A stretch of 57,052 nucleotides of DNA from positions 1-57,052 of the forward strand of contig JASMKM010000009.1 of NCBI GenBank assembly GCA_030749235.1, written 5' to 3'. A model generated the notes under the pieces. That model had not been told where the DNA came from. It did not search any database and saw nothing but the letters and a program-made list of their open reading frames with translations. Numbering within the stretch: position 1 is the stretch's first letter; every line of letters begins with the position of its first letter. This document shows, in pieces, positions 1-13,560 of this stretch. A program made the position numbers and the translations under genes. The DNA comes from Planctomycetota bacterium. GTDB taxonomy: Bacteria > Planctomycetota > UBA1135.

Positions 1-922
1 CCTCTTGTTCCTTGTTCTCAAGGTAGTTGCCAAGGTATTGGATCCGCTTCAGCTTGCGCAAGTCTTCCTCCTGCAGAAAACGCACGCTGGTCATGTCCAA
101 GGAGATAGACCGCCTAATCCTGCGTCCGCCTGACTCGGACATGCCGCGCCAGTTCTTGAAGCTGTCCGACATAAAAGCGTAGGTCGGAATTGTGGTGATG
201 GTCTTGTCCCAGTTCTGCACCTTGACCGTGTGCAAGCCGATCTCGAGTACATCTCCGTCGGCGCCGAACTTGGGCATCTCTACCCAGTCGCCTTGACGCA
301 CCATGTCATAGCTTGCGATCTGTACGCTGGCCACGAAACCGAGAATCGAGTCTTTGAAGACCAGCAGGATGATTGCCGTCATCGCACCCAAGCCGGTAAG
401 CAGGGCCGCAGGAGAACGGTCAATCAGCGTGGCGACGATCACAATCCCGACCATCAACCACATGACTAGTTTTATCACTTGGGAATAACTGCGAAGTGGT
501 TTGCCGGTGGTTGCTGGACGCTTCTGGCCAACCGCGACAAAAGCATCGAGAAGCGATGAGATGGCGCGACCGCCAGCCAAATACATCCAAGCTGTGGCGA
601 GTCGTTGCATCGCCTGCTGATAACCCTCCTGGCTTTCCGCCGCGAACAGAAGAGGGCCTGCGGAATAAACAACCATGGCTGGAGCGAGGTGCGCAAGCCG
701 GTGGAACACCTTGTATTCGACCAAAGCATCGTCCCACTGTGTCTTGCTGCGATCGACCAAAGCGCGGACTGCGCGGAGGATTACTCGGCGAGTGACAAAG
801 TTCGCGAACCAGGCGATAAAGATAAGGAGCGCCCATGACAGCAATGGGCCATAAGCAGAATGCCCGAATGCGCCTTGTAGCCATTCAATGACGTCGTCCC
901 AAAAATCGAGCAGTGTTTGCAT
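1..922 (-). CDS. MscS-family mechanosensitive channel, YbdG-like (3' end cut by window)
   Basis: The reading frame opens at an ATG at 922 and runs off the window edge at base 1, giving 307 codons with no stop. It is predicted to be an inner-membrane channel that opens under membrane tension to relieve osmotic stress. The translation begins MQTLLDFWDDVIEW, has hydrophobic segments near residues 20-40, 85-105 and 155-190, then the MscS pore and beta-domain region with GFVASVQIASYDMVRQGDWV, and continues into NWRGMSESGGRRIRRSI and SLDMTSVRF. That last stretch is typical of the YbdG/MscM miniconductance subfamily rather than of short MscS. The gene is divergent from the HAF-repeat gene, with about 90 bp between the two starts. 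The C-terminus is unseen, so length cannot be compared with the family. Confidence 0.85.
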   Translation of the reverse strand, partial: MQTLLDFWDDVIEWLQGAFGHSAYGPLLSWALLIFIAWFANFVTRRVILRAVRALVDRSKTQWDDALVEYKVFHRLAHLAPAMVVYSAGPLLFAAESQEGYQQAMQRLATAWMYLAGGRAISSLLDAFVAVGQKRPATTGKPLRSYSQVIKLVMWLMVGIVIVATLIDRSPAALLTGLGAMTAIILLVFKDSILGFVASVQIASYDMVRQGDWVEMPKFGADGDVLEIGLHTVKVQNWDKTITTIPTYAFMSDSFKNWRGMSESGGRRIRRSISLDMTSVRFLQEEDLRKLKRIQYLGNYLENKEQE

Positions 923-1012
923 GACCGCAAAGTATAGGCTGTTGGTTGCGTCATTGTGACTTTTCTGGCATTATGAAGTTGAAATTATTTCTCCCACAAA
1001 ACCTCTCCTTCC

Positions 1013-2365
1013 ATGAAATCTCTTTATTTCCTCCTCTCCGCGCTGTGCTTGAGCCTCGGCCCTGCTGCTTATACCCAGCAATACACCATCGAGGACCTTG
1101 GAACCCTCAGTGCCACTCCCACGGATGGCGTGCGAGCTGCTGGCATCAATAACCGTGGGCATGTTCATGGCGACAACGATCGAACGGCGCCAAGTGGCTT
1201 GGGAATCCAACAACGCTCGTTCCTATGGATGAACGGAACGATGGAACATATTCCTCCTCCGATCATGGGGTCGACCTGGAAGGGTGACATCAACGACGAT
1301 GACATGTGCGTCGGCAACTTCACTTTCAGCAGCCTGGACTTCCATGGCTACCTGTGGAGTTCAAGCATTTTGAACCCCTTCGTTGTCGGTAATCACAATT
1401 TCACCAAGCCAACCGCCATCAATTCAGCTGGGGTCATCGCTGGCACTTTTACCTCTGATACCGTGGTGGGATTGGCCTACCGCAACCATGCATTCGTGCG
1501 GGGTCCGTCTGGGGCTTTCCTTGATCTCGGCACTCTTGGCGGCATGGATAGTTATGGCGAGGCGCTCAACGACCATCGCCATGTGGTTGGAAAAGCGCGC
1601 AACGCCGCCGATGTCTTTCGCGGATTCGAGTGGTCGCTCCAGCTTGGAATGGTGGAGCTTGACTCTCTGGGCGGAAGCTACGACCACGCCCAAGACATCA
1701 ACAATTGGGGGGACATCGTCGGTCGCTCCAAAAACCTTGCCGGCGACTTCCAGCCCTGTCTGTGGCGCAGCGGGGTTGTCACAGCTCTTCCCACCCTGGG
1801 TGGGGCTTCCGGTAACGCTAAGTCGATCAATGATTACGGCGAGGTCGTGGGTAACTCCCTGGATTCAAATAGCCTGCAGCTTGCCTGCTTGTGGATGAAC
1901 GGTTCGGTTGTTGACTTGAACACAACCTTAGTCGGTAGCGGCGGCGCTTGGTTATTGACTGGCGCGAGCGATGTCAACGAGCTCGGGGAGATCTGCGGAA
2001 CCGGCCTATTGAATGGCGAGCAAAGGGCTTACAAGCTGACCCCAGTCCTTACTTCGTCGCGCGTCTCTGGATTCCTGCCCGGATTTGCAGGCCAAGTCAA
2101 CCGCATGTTTGGCTTCGGGTTCACCCCTGGCTCCACCGTCGATATTTATGCCGGACGCAACGCCGGCAGCACCTCGACTGCATGTGGGGCAATCGTCGGA
2201 ATTGCCAATGCCAGGCTCATTACATCGACTGTCGCTGACGCCGTTGGGCGCATTGAGTTCGAACTGAACCTGCCCAGACAAGCAGCGGGAGTCGGTATTC
2301 TGCTGCAGACGGTGGAGCCCGCAAGTTGCGCGGTCGGTGAGCTCCGCAACCAAGTCCTTCAATAG
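1013..2365 (+). CDS. Secreted HAF-repeat protein
   Basis: A 450-residue exported protein of unknown role. Residues 1-20 form a signal peptide (MKSLYFLLSALCLSLGPAAY). The middle is built from HAF-type repeats: copies of a DLGTLGG-like core followed about 15 residues later by an IND.G.VVG-like strand, seen near residues 28, 170, 215 and 258. These repeats are known from putative extracellular, probably beta-propeller, proteins. The last 100 residues form a separate Gly/Ala-rich domain that starts GFLPGFAGQVNRMFGFGF and ends in ASCAVGELRNQVLQ. It looks like a surface or export-related C-terminal domain, but I cannot name it. It stands alone, followed by a strong hairpin and a convergent nuclease gene. 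Confidence 0.75.
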   Translation: MKSLYFLLSALCLSLGPAAYTQQYTIEDLGTLSATPTDGVRAAGINNRGHVHGDNDRTAPSGLGIQQRSFLWMNGTMEHIPPPIMGSTWKGDINDDDMCVGNFTFSSLDFHGYLWSSSILNPFVVGNHNFTKPTAINSAGVIAGTFTSDTVVGLAYRNHAFVRGPSGAFLDLGTLGGMDSYGEALNDHRHVVGKARNAADVFRGFEWSLQLGMVELDSLGGSYDHAQDINNWGDIVGRSKNLAGDFQPCLWRSGVVTALPTLGGASGNAKSINDYGEVVGNSLDSNSLQLACLWMNGSVVDLNTTLVGSGGAWLLTGASDVNELGEICGTGLLNGEQRAYKLTPVLTSSRVSGFLPGFAGQVNRMFGFGFTPGSTVDIYAGRNAGSTSTACGAIVGIANARLITSTVADAVGRIEFELNLPRQAAGVGILLQTVEPASCAVGELRNQVLQ

Positions 2366-2381
2366 GTGCTGTTTATCTGGC

Positions 2382-2409
2382 TGCCACGATGGTTCGAATC
2401 ATCGTGGCA
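2382..2409. terminator. Hairpin between convergent genes (bidirectional terminator candidate)
   Basis: TGCCACGATG and CATCGTGGCA form a perfect 10-bp inverted repeat with an 8-nt loop, lying between the HAF gene stop (2365) and the nuclease gene stop (2419). There is no clear U-run on either side, so factor-independent termination is likely but not certain. Confidence 0.6.
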
Positions 2410-2418
2410 CTACGGTGC

Positions 2419-3330
2419 TCACTTCGCTGCTTCGGGACAGATTCCGCGGAAGCGACACCACCCACATTTTCTCGGCTCCGGCGACGCCGCCCAATTCTCC
2501 ATCACCAGGTCATCGACATCGGGATCGTAATGTGCGTCCATCATTTCACGAAGACTAAAGGACATGCGGTCCTGCGCTTCTGAAAGTTGATTCAGATCGA
2601 CGGCGATGGACTGCACCTGCCCCTCACCAAGGTATGCAGCGTGCAAGGTAATTTGCTCAGGATCGGTGGACCACTTCTCGCAGGCATACAGGGCATAGGT
2701 GTGCAGTTGAAAGATGTCGTCCTCGCGCGGCTTGCCAGTCTTCCAATCATAGATGTGCAATGTTTCGCCATCGGTGTAGGCGAAGTCGGGAACTGCATAG
2801 ACCTTGGTGCCGAGGAACTGGTAGGTGTCCATCGTCTCCAAGGAGCGCCATGAATCCGGATGTGCTTCACGTGCTGCGGCAAGGTCGGGCGACTCGCAAA
2901 AGTACTTTGAGCATCGCTCCAACAAATGACGCGCCATCTCAGTGCGCTCCTTGGGAATCTCGCGACCATAATGATGTTCGTCCAGATGCACGCTCTTGTT
3001 CGGCTTGGCTTTCCAGCCATCGCCAGCCGACTGACGCCAGCCGACTCGAAACAGCTCGACGCATTCCTCGAACAGCTCCTTGGTGCTCATGGTGGCGCCT
3101 TCGCGCTTCAGCTCGAACCAGCGTTGAATCGCGCGGTGCGCGCAATCACCCGCATGGGCCGGCAAGGAGGTCAGGCACTTATGCACCATGATCTCGTACT
3201 TGTCGCCGCGCGGCTGTTCGGTCCACCAACCCCAAGAGGCATAGCGGCCATACCAGTACTCGCGCTGGCAGCGTTCCCATTCCTTGGCCCGGCTCGCAGA
3301 CCAAGACAATTCGCATTGAAATTGCTTCAT
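2419..3330 (-). CDS. PD-(D/E)XK nuclease, Cas4/RecB-like with Fe-S cysteines
   Basis: A 303-residue stand-alone nuclease. The core motifs are in the second half: a G..V.AVPDFAY acidic strand, the DWKTGKP motif (catalytic Asp and Lys) and a following QLHTYALYA helix, which is the RecB-family order. One cysteine near residue 20 (ERCQREYWY) and three near the C-terminus (KCGWCRFRGIC) fit the four-cysteine Fe-S pattern of Cas4, AddB and related exonucleases. No cas genes or helicase lie nearby, so a DNA end-processing role in repair is more likely than CRISPR adaptation. It follows purH on the same strand after an 80-bp gap. The start may be ATG 3330 or the GTG six bases earlier. Confidence 0.75.
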   Translation of the reverse strand: MKQFQCELSWSASRAKEWERCQREYWYGRYASWGWWTEQPRGDKYEIMVHKCLTSLPAHAGDCAHRAIQRWFELKREGATMSTKELFEECVELFRVGWRQSAGDGWKAKPNKSVHLDEHHYGREIPKERTEMARHLLERCSKYFCESPDLAAAREAHPDSWRSLETMDTYQFLGTKVYAVPDFAYTDGETLHIYDWKTGKPREDDIFQLHTYALYACEKWSTDPEQITLHAAYLGEGQVQSIAVDLNQLSEAQDRMSFSLREMMDAHYDPDVDDLVMENWAASPEPRKCGWCRFRGICPEAAK

Positions 3331-3410
3331 CGCCACGACCAGAGTTTAGCGGGGCGGAGGCTTGGATTCCCTACCGACCGGTGGACTCGACGGCTGTGGG
3401 GCCCGCCAAC

Positions 3411-4931
3411 CTAGTGGCGGAAGTGGCGCGTGCCGGTGTGCACCATGCAGACCCCGCGTGCATCGCAGGCCTCGTTGACTTCGCCGTCTCGCATAGACCC
3501 ACCTGGTTGCACGATCGCGACGACGCCAGCATCGGCGAGGGCTTCGGGGCCATCGGGAAAGGGGAAGAAAGCGTCGCTTCCAACCACCGCGCCTTGGGCC
3601 TTGTCACCAGCCTTCTTGACCGCGATCTCGGCGCTATCGACACGGCTCATCTGACCAGCGCCAGCGCCGACCAACATCCCGCCATTGACCAGACAGATTG
3701 AGTTCGACTTCAGGTGCTTGGCCAGGGTCTGGGCGAGGCGCAAGTCATCTTCTCGCCCTTCCGGCATGGCGACCTTGCCTGCAACTCTCAGTTCCGCATC
3801 GAAGCCACTCTTGGTGTCAGAACCCTGCACCAAGGTGCCACCCCATACACGCCGCTCCTCGGCCTGTTCCCGTAAGGTGCCAATATCGCCCACCTTGACG
3901 ATGCGCAGGTTCTTGCCCCATTTCGGGCCGCTGCGCAGCCGTTCGACCGCTTCCGGGTCAAAATCCGGAGCCGCGAGCACCTCGACGAAGTGGCCCGGGC
4001 CGGCGAGGAACTCGGCGCAAGCCAGATCGAACTTCGCGTTCAAGGCAATCACCGAACCGAAGGCCGAAAGTGGATCGCCCTCCCATGCGCGAGTCAGACA
4101 ATCCTCGACGCTGCCTCCGAGTGCGGCACCACATGGATTGGTGTGCTTAACGACCACAGCCGCCGGACTCGGCAAGTCGTTGACGGCTGCGACGGCGCCA
4201 TCCAGATCTAGCCAATTGTTGTAGGACAACTCCTTGCCACCAGGCAGGACCTCGGCGGAGCCGAGACCGAATCGCCTAGCATCGGGATAAAAACCAGCGG
4301 CCTGGTGTGGGTTCTCGCCATACCGCAACCCTGCGCCATCCTGTTCGGCGAACCAGCGACCAATCGCGGTGTCGTATTCACCGGTGCGCGCGAAAACCTT
4401 GGCCGCCAGGCGCTTGCGTGTCGCCAAGGTGGTGCCGCCTTCCTGCAGTTCGGCTGCGACCGCTCTATAGTCAGCCGCGTCACAAAGAACCGCCACGCTG
4501 TCATGGTTCTTGGCGGCCGAGCGAAGCATCGATGGCCCGCCGATATCGATTTTCTCGATGATTTCGTCGTAGCTGCCACCACCGGCGACGGTCTCCTCGA
4601 AGGGATAGAGGTTCACCACCACCATGTCGATTGGGCCGATGCCATGCTCGTCCATCGAGGCGAGATGCCCTTCGTCATTGCGTCGCGCCAACAGGCCCCC
4701 ATGGATCTTCGGGTGCAAGGTCTTTACACGACCATCCATCATCTCTGGGAAGCCGGTGTAGTCGGCGACCTCGGTGACCTCCAGGCCGGCGTTGGCCAGC
4801 GCCTTCATGGTGCCACCGGTCGACAACAGCTCCGCACCTTGTGCGGCAAGGGCCTTGCCGAGTTCGACAATGCCATCCTTATAAAAAACGCTCAACAAGG
4901 CGCGACGTACTGGGACTCGTTCGCTGGACAT
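3411..4931 (-). CDS. purH: Bifunctional AICAR transformylase / IMP cyclohydrolase
   Basis: Catalyses the last two steps of IMP synthesis: formyl transfer to AICAR, then ring closure to IMP, in the cytosol. The N-terminal cyclohydrolase (MGS-like) domain shows RRALLSVFYKDGI, STGGT and KTLHPKIHGGLLARR. The C-terminal transformylase domain has RYGENPHQ, YNNWLDLDGA and the catalytic VKHTNPCG. The 506-residue length from ATG 4931 is normal. An in-frame ATG at 4991 would overlap prfB by 56 bases and add 20 residues without family similarity, so 4931, four bases after the prfB stop, is preferred. It is the last clear member of the rpiA - HD - prfB - purH run. Confidence 0.95.
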   Translation of the reverse strand: MSSERVPVRRALLSVFYKDGIVELGKALAAQGAELLSTGGTMKALANAGLEVTEVADYTGFPEMMDGRVKTLHPKIHGGLLARRNDEGHLASMDEHGIGPIDMVVVNLYPFEETVAGGGSYDEIIEKIDIGGPSMLRSAAKNHDSVAVLCDAADYRAVAAELQEGGTTLATRKRLAAKVFARTGEYDTAIGRWFAEQDGAGLRYGENPHQAAGFYPDARRFGLGSAEVLPGGKELSYNNWLDLDGAVAAVNDLPSPAAVVVKHTNPCGAALGGSVEDCLTRAWEGDPLSAFGSVIALNAKFDLACAEFLAGPGHFVEVLAAPDFDPEAVERLRSGPKWGKNLRIVKVGDIGTLREQAEERRVWGGTLVQGSDTKSGFDAELRVAGKVAMPEGREDDLRLAQTLAKHLKSNSICLVNGGMLVGAGAGQMSRVDSAEIAVKKAGDKAQGAVVGSDAFFPFPDGPEALADAGVVAIVQPGGSMRDGEVNEACDARGVCMVHTGTRHFRH

Positions 4932-4935
4932 GGTC

Positions 4936-6034
4936 TTAACGGGTTGCTCGGCTACGGAGGTATTCTTCAATGAAGGAATCGATGTTGCCATCTAGGACAG
5001 ATTGTGTGTTACCAACCTCGTGGTTGGTGCGATGGTCCTTGACCATCTGGTAAGGGTGTAGCACGTACGAACGGATCTGCGATCCCCAAGCGATCTCGCC
5101 CTTGTTGCCGTACATGGACTTGAGTTCGTCATCGCGCTCACGTTCGCGCAACTCAAACAGCTTGGCGGTCAACATGCGCATGGCAATCTGCCGGTTCTTT
5201 AGTTGACTGCGTTCGTTTTGGCATTGCACGACGATACCGGTCGGCTCGTGAGTCATGCGCACCGCGGAATCAGTCTTGTTGACATGCTGCCCGCCTGCGC
5301 CACCGGCACGATAAGTATCGACGCGCACTTCACTCATGTCGACGTCGATGGCGCCGTCATCATCGAACTCCGGCATGATCTCGACCGCGGCAAAGGACGT
5401 ATGCCTGCGCCCTTGTGCATCGTATGGCGAGATCCTCACTAGGCGATGGACGCCGCGTTCAGCCTTCAACTTGCCGTATGCGTACGGGCCGCGAAACAAC
5501 AGCGTGCAATGGCGGATGCCGCCCTCGTCGTTGGGAAGCAGCTCAATCTCGATTGGTTCGATTTCCTGGCGTTCCCCCCAGCGCAGATACATACGCATCA
5601 GCATCTCGGCAAAATCGGTCGCGTCGACGCCACCGGCGCCCGCCTGGATGGAAAGGAAGGCGTTGCGGTTATCGTTCTCGCCGCCGAGCATAACCTGGAA
5701 TTCGAGGGCCTCGAGCTTGGCTACGGATGCCTCTAACGCGGCCTTCAAGTCCTCTTCGACATCGATGCCACCGGATTCCTCGCCAAGTTCAGCAAGCATC
5801 TCGATTTCCTCGAGAGACTCGGCCGCGTCATCAATCGGCTCGATGACGGCCTTGACAGCCTTCAACTCACCGATAATTTTCTGCGCCGCTTCCTGATCAT
5901 CCCAGAAACCGGGCGCGGCCATCCGTTCGTCCAATTCGTCGCGACGCTGGTTATGCTTCTCGTAGTCAAAGACGCCCCCGAATCTGTTCCAGGCGACGCT
6001 CCATTTCGGCAGCTTGATCGAGGGCCTCTTTCAT
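4936..6034 (-). CDS. prfB: Peptide chain release factor 2, programmed +1 frameshift
   Basis: Releases peptides at UGA and UAA codons on the ribosome. Translation starts at ATG 6034, reads 22 codons, and meets an in-frame TGA at 5968-5966. The context is a GGGGG Shine-Dalgarno-like run, CGT, then CTT TGA C, which matches the conserved RF2 autoregulatory shift site. A +1 slip on CTT continues as DYEKHNQRRDEL into the long frame, for a total of 365 residues, the same as E. coli RF2. The catalytic GGQ loop (GAGGQHVNK) is intact. The stop-codon recognition tripeptide is SPY (LVRISPYDAQG) rather than the usual SPF. The frameshift lets low RF2 levels raise RF2 synthesis. Confidence 0.95.
5965..5979 (-). 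promoter_or_regulatory. prfB: prfB programmed +1 frameshift site
   Basis: The site reads, on the minus strand, a G-rich Shine-Dalgarno-like element (GGGGG) three bases before CTT TGA C. The in-frame TGA is at 5968-5966. The reading frame downstream of the TGA is open only in the +1 frame and encodes the RF2 core, so frameshifting is needed for a functional product. Confidence 0.93.
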
Positions 6035-6072
6035 CTATTCGCTCGGGGGAAACGTGGGTTTGGTGGATGTCC

Positions 6073-6675
6073 TTACGATGCGTCGCGCGCGGCGGCAATC
6101 GCATCCTTTAGCGCGTGGTATAGCGCAGTGTTAGAAGCGAGGACCAGCGGAATCACGGCTTCCTCGGATTCGGTCAAGTACTCCTCGCGACGTTCTGGCG
6201 TAAAGGCACCCTCCATTGAGAGTAGGTTGTCAAGTCGGTCGGCACTCTTGACGATGTGCGTGTCGCGACCTTCCCAACGAAGGTGTTCGAGGTAACGCAT
6301 GTTGCGCTCGAACTTGGTCTCGCCATCTTTCAGTGGTGGGTGCGTCAAGGCGCGCACCATATCGCCAACCTGGTGACCGAACTGATCCTCGACATCGTTC
6401 ACGTCAATGCCGGTATCCTCGGCGACATCATGCAGCAGTCCTGCACAAATCACCGCGGCGTTGTGCTTTTGTTCGGCAAGCTCCAACAAGATCAAGGAGG
6501 TGCGCAACAGGTGCGCAAGATAAGGCTCGCCAGACCCCTTACGAATCTGCTTCTCATGTGCCTTCTTGGCGAAATCCAGGGCATCGGTAATCGAGGGCCA
6601 AGTGGAGGTTCCTACCTGGTCCAACAGGCGTTTCTCCAATTCCTCGCTGGAGAGCGTGTAGATTTCATTAAGCAT
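6073..6675 (-). CDS. Small HD-domain hydrolase, MESH1/SpoT-HD-like
   Basis: A 200-residue HD-superfamily metal-dependent phosphohydrolase. The metal ligands fit the RelA/SpoT hydrolase pattern: AHEKQIRKGSGEPYLAH (H40, H55), LLHDVAEDTG (H82, D83, E86, D87) and KSADRLDNL near residue 145. There is no synthetase, TGS or ACT domain, so it resembles the stand-alone MESH1-type (p)ppGpp 3'-pyrophosphohydrolases. The substrate is inferred, and another nucleotide is possible. It begins two bases after the rpiA stop and ends 38 bases before prfB, so it is probably cotranscribed with both. Confidence 0.75.
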   Translation of the reverse strand: MLNEIYTLSSEELEKRLLDQVGTSTWPSITDALDFAKKAHEKQIRKGSGEPYLAHLLRTSLILLELAEQKHNAAVICAGLLHDVAEDTGIDVNDVEDQFGHQVGDMVRALTHPPLKDGETKFERNMRYLEHLRWEGRDTHIVKSADRLDNLLSMEGAFTPERREEYLTESEEAVIPLVLASNTALYHALKDAIAAARDAS

Positions 6676-6677
6676 GT

Positions 6678-7373
6678 TCAGCGTTGAATCGTGTTGACCT
6701 GGCCGCCCTCTTGGCCTTCAAAAACGAGGTCGCATAGGTTCAGGAACAGGCCGACCTCGGCCACGCCTGGAATCTGGGACAAGTCCGCGTGCAGCTGTTC
6801 TGCATTGGAGATCCCATCCTCGAACCTGCAGTCGAGGATGTAGTTGCCATTATCGGTCACAAAGGGCTGGCCCTCCTCAGTGGTGCGCAAGTAAGGCGTG
6901 GACCCCGAAGTACTGGCCACGCAATCCCGCGTGGTGACGTAGCCGAAAGGAATAATCTCGACCGGTAACAGGAAGGTGGTGCCAAGCTTCTCGACCCGCT
7001 TGCCGGTGCCGATGATGATGGCCACCTTGGCGCTGGCTGCAGCAACAATCTTCTCGCGCAACAAGGCTCCACCACCACCCTTAATCAATCGGAACTCCGG
7101 ATCTACCTCGTCGGCTCCATCGACCACCAGGTCCAGGGCTGGATACTCCTCTAGGTCCGAAATCGGAATCCCCAATTCCTTGGCCAGTTTCGCGGTTTGC
7201 ACCGATGTGGAGACGCCGATGACCTCGAGCTTCTCTTCCTTGATTCGGTCCGCGAGGGCCTCCAAGAAGAATGCCACGGTGGTGCCCGTGCCTAGACCGA
7301 GCTTCATCCCTGTCTGGACGAGCTGTGCTGCGGCGATGCCGGCCGCCTGCTTTGGCGAAGGAGTGTCGACCAT
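6678..7373 (-). CDS. rpiA: Ribose-5-phosphate isomerase A
   Basis: Interconverts ribose 5-phosphate and ribulose 5-phosphate in the pentose phosphate pathway. The 231-residue protein has the family motifs LGLGTGTT (residues 26-33), VVDGADEVD (catalytic Asp region, about residue 88), IKGGGGALLREK and TDNGNYILD. Length is normal. It is the first gene of the minus-strand run with the HD hydrolase, prfB and purH, and is divergent from feoA across 124 bp. Confidence 0.95.
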   Translation of the reverse strand: MVDTPSPKQAAGIAAAQLVQTGMKLGLGTGTTVAFFLEALADRIKEEKLEVIGVSTSVQTAKLAKELGIPISDLEEYPALDLVVDGADEVDPEFRLIKGGGGALLREKIVAAASAKVAIIIGTGKRVEKLGTTFLLPVEIIPFGYVTTRDCVASTSGSTPYLRTTEEGQPFVTDNGNYILDCRFEDGISNAEQLHADLSQIPGVAEVGLFLNLCDLVFEGQEGGQVNTIQR

Positions 7374-7497
7374 TTTGCGGCTTATGATACAGCAGTCATT
7401 CGATGCAATTTTGTCGACATAAAAGACTTTGAGGTCGTTATACTTCAGCCCCAGCTAGTTGCAACCCAGTCTCATTAAGACCCGCCGGCAAAGCCTT

Positions 7498-7764
7498 ATG
7501 AACCCCCCTTCCCCAGAACTCACCCTTGCGGACTTACCGAGAGTCTTGGTGGGTAAAGTCCTGTCTGTGGAAGGAAGTGGCAAATTTAGCGAGCGGCTTC
7601 GTGAGCTAGGCTTTTGCTTGGGTACGGAGGTTCGCTTCGAGCGTCAGGCGCCCTGGGGTGGGCCGATCATCGTCAGCCTGCGCGGCTATCGATTGTGCTT
7701 GCGGCTGTCCGAGGCCAAGCTAATTCGCATCGAAGGCATGGCGGGCCTCGGAGGCATCGGTTAG
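7498..7764 (+). CDS. feoA: FeoA-like SH3-domain protein
   Basis: A small (88-residue) SH3-like protein that assists the ferrous iron transporter FeoB. The ...LADLPRVLVGKVLSVEGSG - RLRELGFCLGTEV - GGPIIVSLRGYRLCLR pattern is the FeoA fold. ATG 7498 is chosen. A TTG at 7459 would add 13 residues without family similarity. FeoB starts three bases after the stop, so the two are cotranscribed. A weak promoter candidate lies upstream (TCGACA at 7414 and TATACT at 7439, 19-bp spacer). I could not find a convincing Fur box. Confidence 0.85.
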   Translation: MNPPSPELTLADLPRVLVGKVLSVEGSGKFSERLRELGFCLGTEVRFERQAPWGGPIIVSLRGYRLCLRLSEAKLIRIEGMAGLGGIG

Positions 7765-7767
7765 ACC

Positions 7768-12420
<4,653 letters not shown>

Positions 12421-12424
<4 letters not shown>

Positions 12425-13560
12425 ACCAGTGCGCTTAGTGGCATGACCACGTAGGTGTAATCGTCGCCGAGCTTGAACTTGGCCGGGCGTGATGGGTCGT
12501 CGATTTGCAATTCGATTTGCTCGGAATGCGCAGCCTTGAGGCCATCCAACAGGAAGGACGGGTTGAAGGATGTCTTCAACCCATCGCCGGCATAATCCAC
12601 TTCAAAGTTTGCTGACGCGCGACCACGCCCTTCGTGCTCGGAAGCAATCTCCAGGTTATTCGAGGACATGGCCAAGCGGACTACCGCCGCCGAATCTTGG
12701 GTTAGGTGACTAGCCAAACGCAGCTTCTTAGTGAAGGACTCGCGATGCGCGTTGAGCACATGCTTGCCACCTTGCGGGATTACGTTGGTGTAGTTCGGGT
12801 ACTCGCCGGTCAAAACGCGCCCGAAGGATTCCAGGTTGCCAAGTTTGAAACCGACCAGGTTACCGAGGAACCATACCTGGATTTCATTCCCCTCTTCGTC
12901 TTGACCGAATCGGTAAATCTGGTCAAGGACCTTCGGTAACAAAACCGATCGCGATTTACTTCCCTTACCGCCAGTGGTCGGGCGCTTGATGCAAGCCAAA
13001 CGACGACCATCCGTGCCAACCATGGTGGCTTGCCCCTCCGCCAACTCCAGCAAGATGCCCTCTGTAGCAAAGCGCGTGTCCTGGACTCGCGAGGTGGCAA
13101 ATCGAGTGGAGTTAACCATCACCAGAAAATCGCCCTTGTCCATGACAATATCGGCCTCGCCATCGAGCGTTGGTACCAATGGAAAACTCTCCGAATGTGC
13201 GGCGGCGGTATCCGAAGCACTGGATTCGAAGGTCACCAAGGTGCAAACGTCCTCGCCGGACTGGACCTCAATTTGTCCTTTTTCCTGCAAGGCCAAGATG
13301 ACCGTGTCGGACTCGAGATCCTTGATGATGTCAACGAGCTCGCGACCGGGAATGACAGCCCAACCTGGCTGATCAACCTGGACAAAGTCCACCTGATAAC
13401 GAACTGCCATATCCAGGTCGTTGGTCATCAGAACCACGCTGTCATTCGCGGCTTCTATGAGAATGCCTCCGTAAACGGGATTGGTCGGTTTGCGATCAAT
13501 ACCCATTTCCACGCGCTGCAAGGCGTTACGGAAGGCAAGACGGTCAATGAGGATTTTCAT
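12421..13560 (-). CDS. dnaN: DNA polymerase III beta sliding clamp
   Basis: Ring-shaped processivity clamp of the replicative polymerase (379 residues, normal length). It shows MKILIDRLAFRNALQRVEMGI at the N-terminus, three clamp repeats with LVDIIKDLESDTV, TDGRRLACIKR and GEYPNYTNVIPQ, and the conserved C-terminal YTYVVMPLSALV, which forms part of the partner-binding pocket. It overlaps dciA by four bases and lies downstream of dnaA across the origin-like spacer. Its own promoter probably lies in that spacer. Confidence 0.96.

Noticed and set aside
4305-4973. 222-codon plus-strand open frame opposite purH
   Set aside because: It is antisense to a certain gene and has no recognisable motif or start signal. 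GC-rich DNA gives such frames by codon bias.
7374-7497. Fur box upstream of feoA
   Set aside because: No match close to the GATAATGATAATCATTATC consensus. Only a weak promoter candidate is visible.
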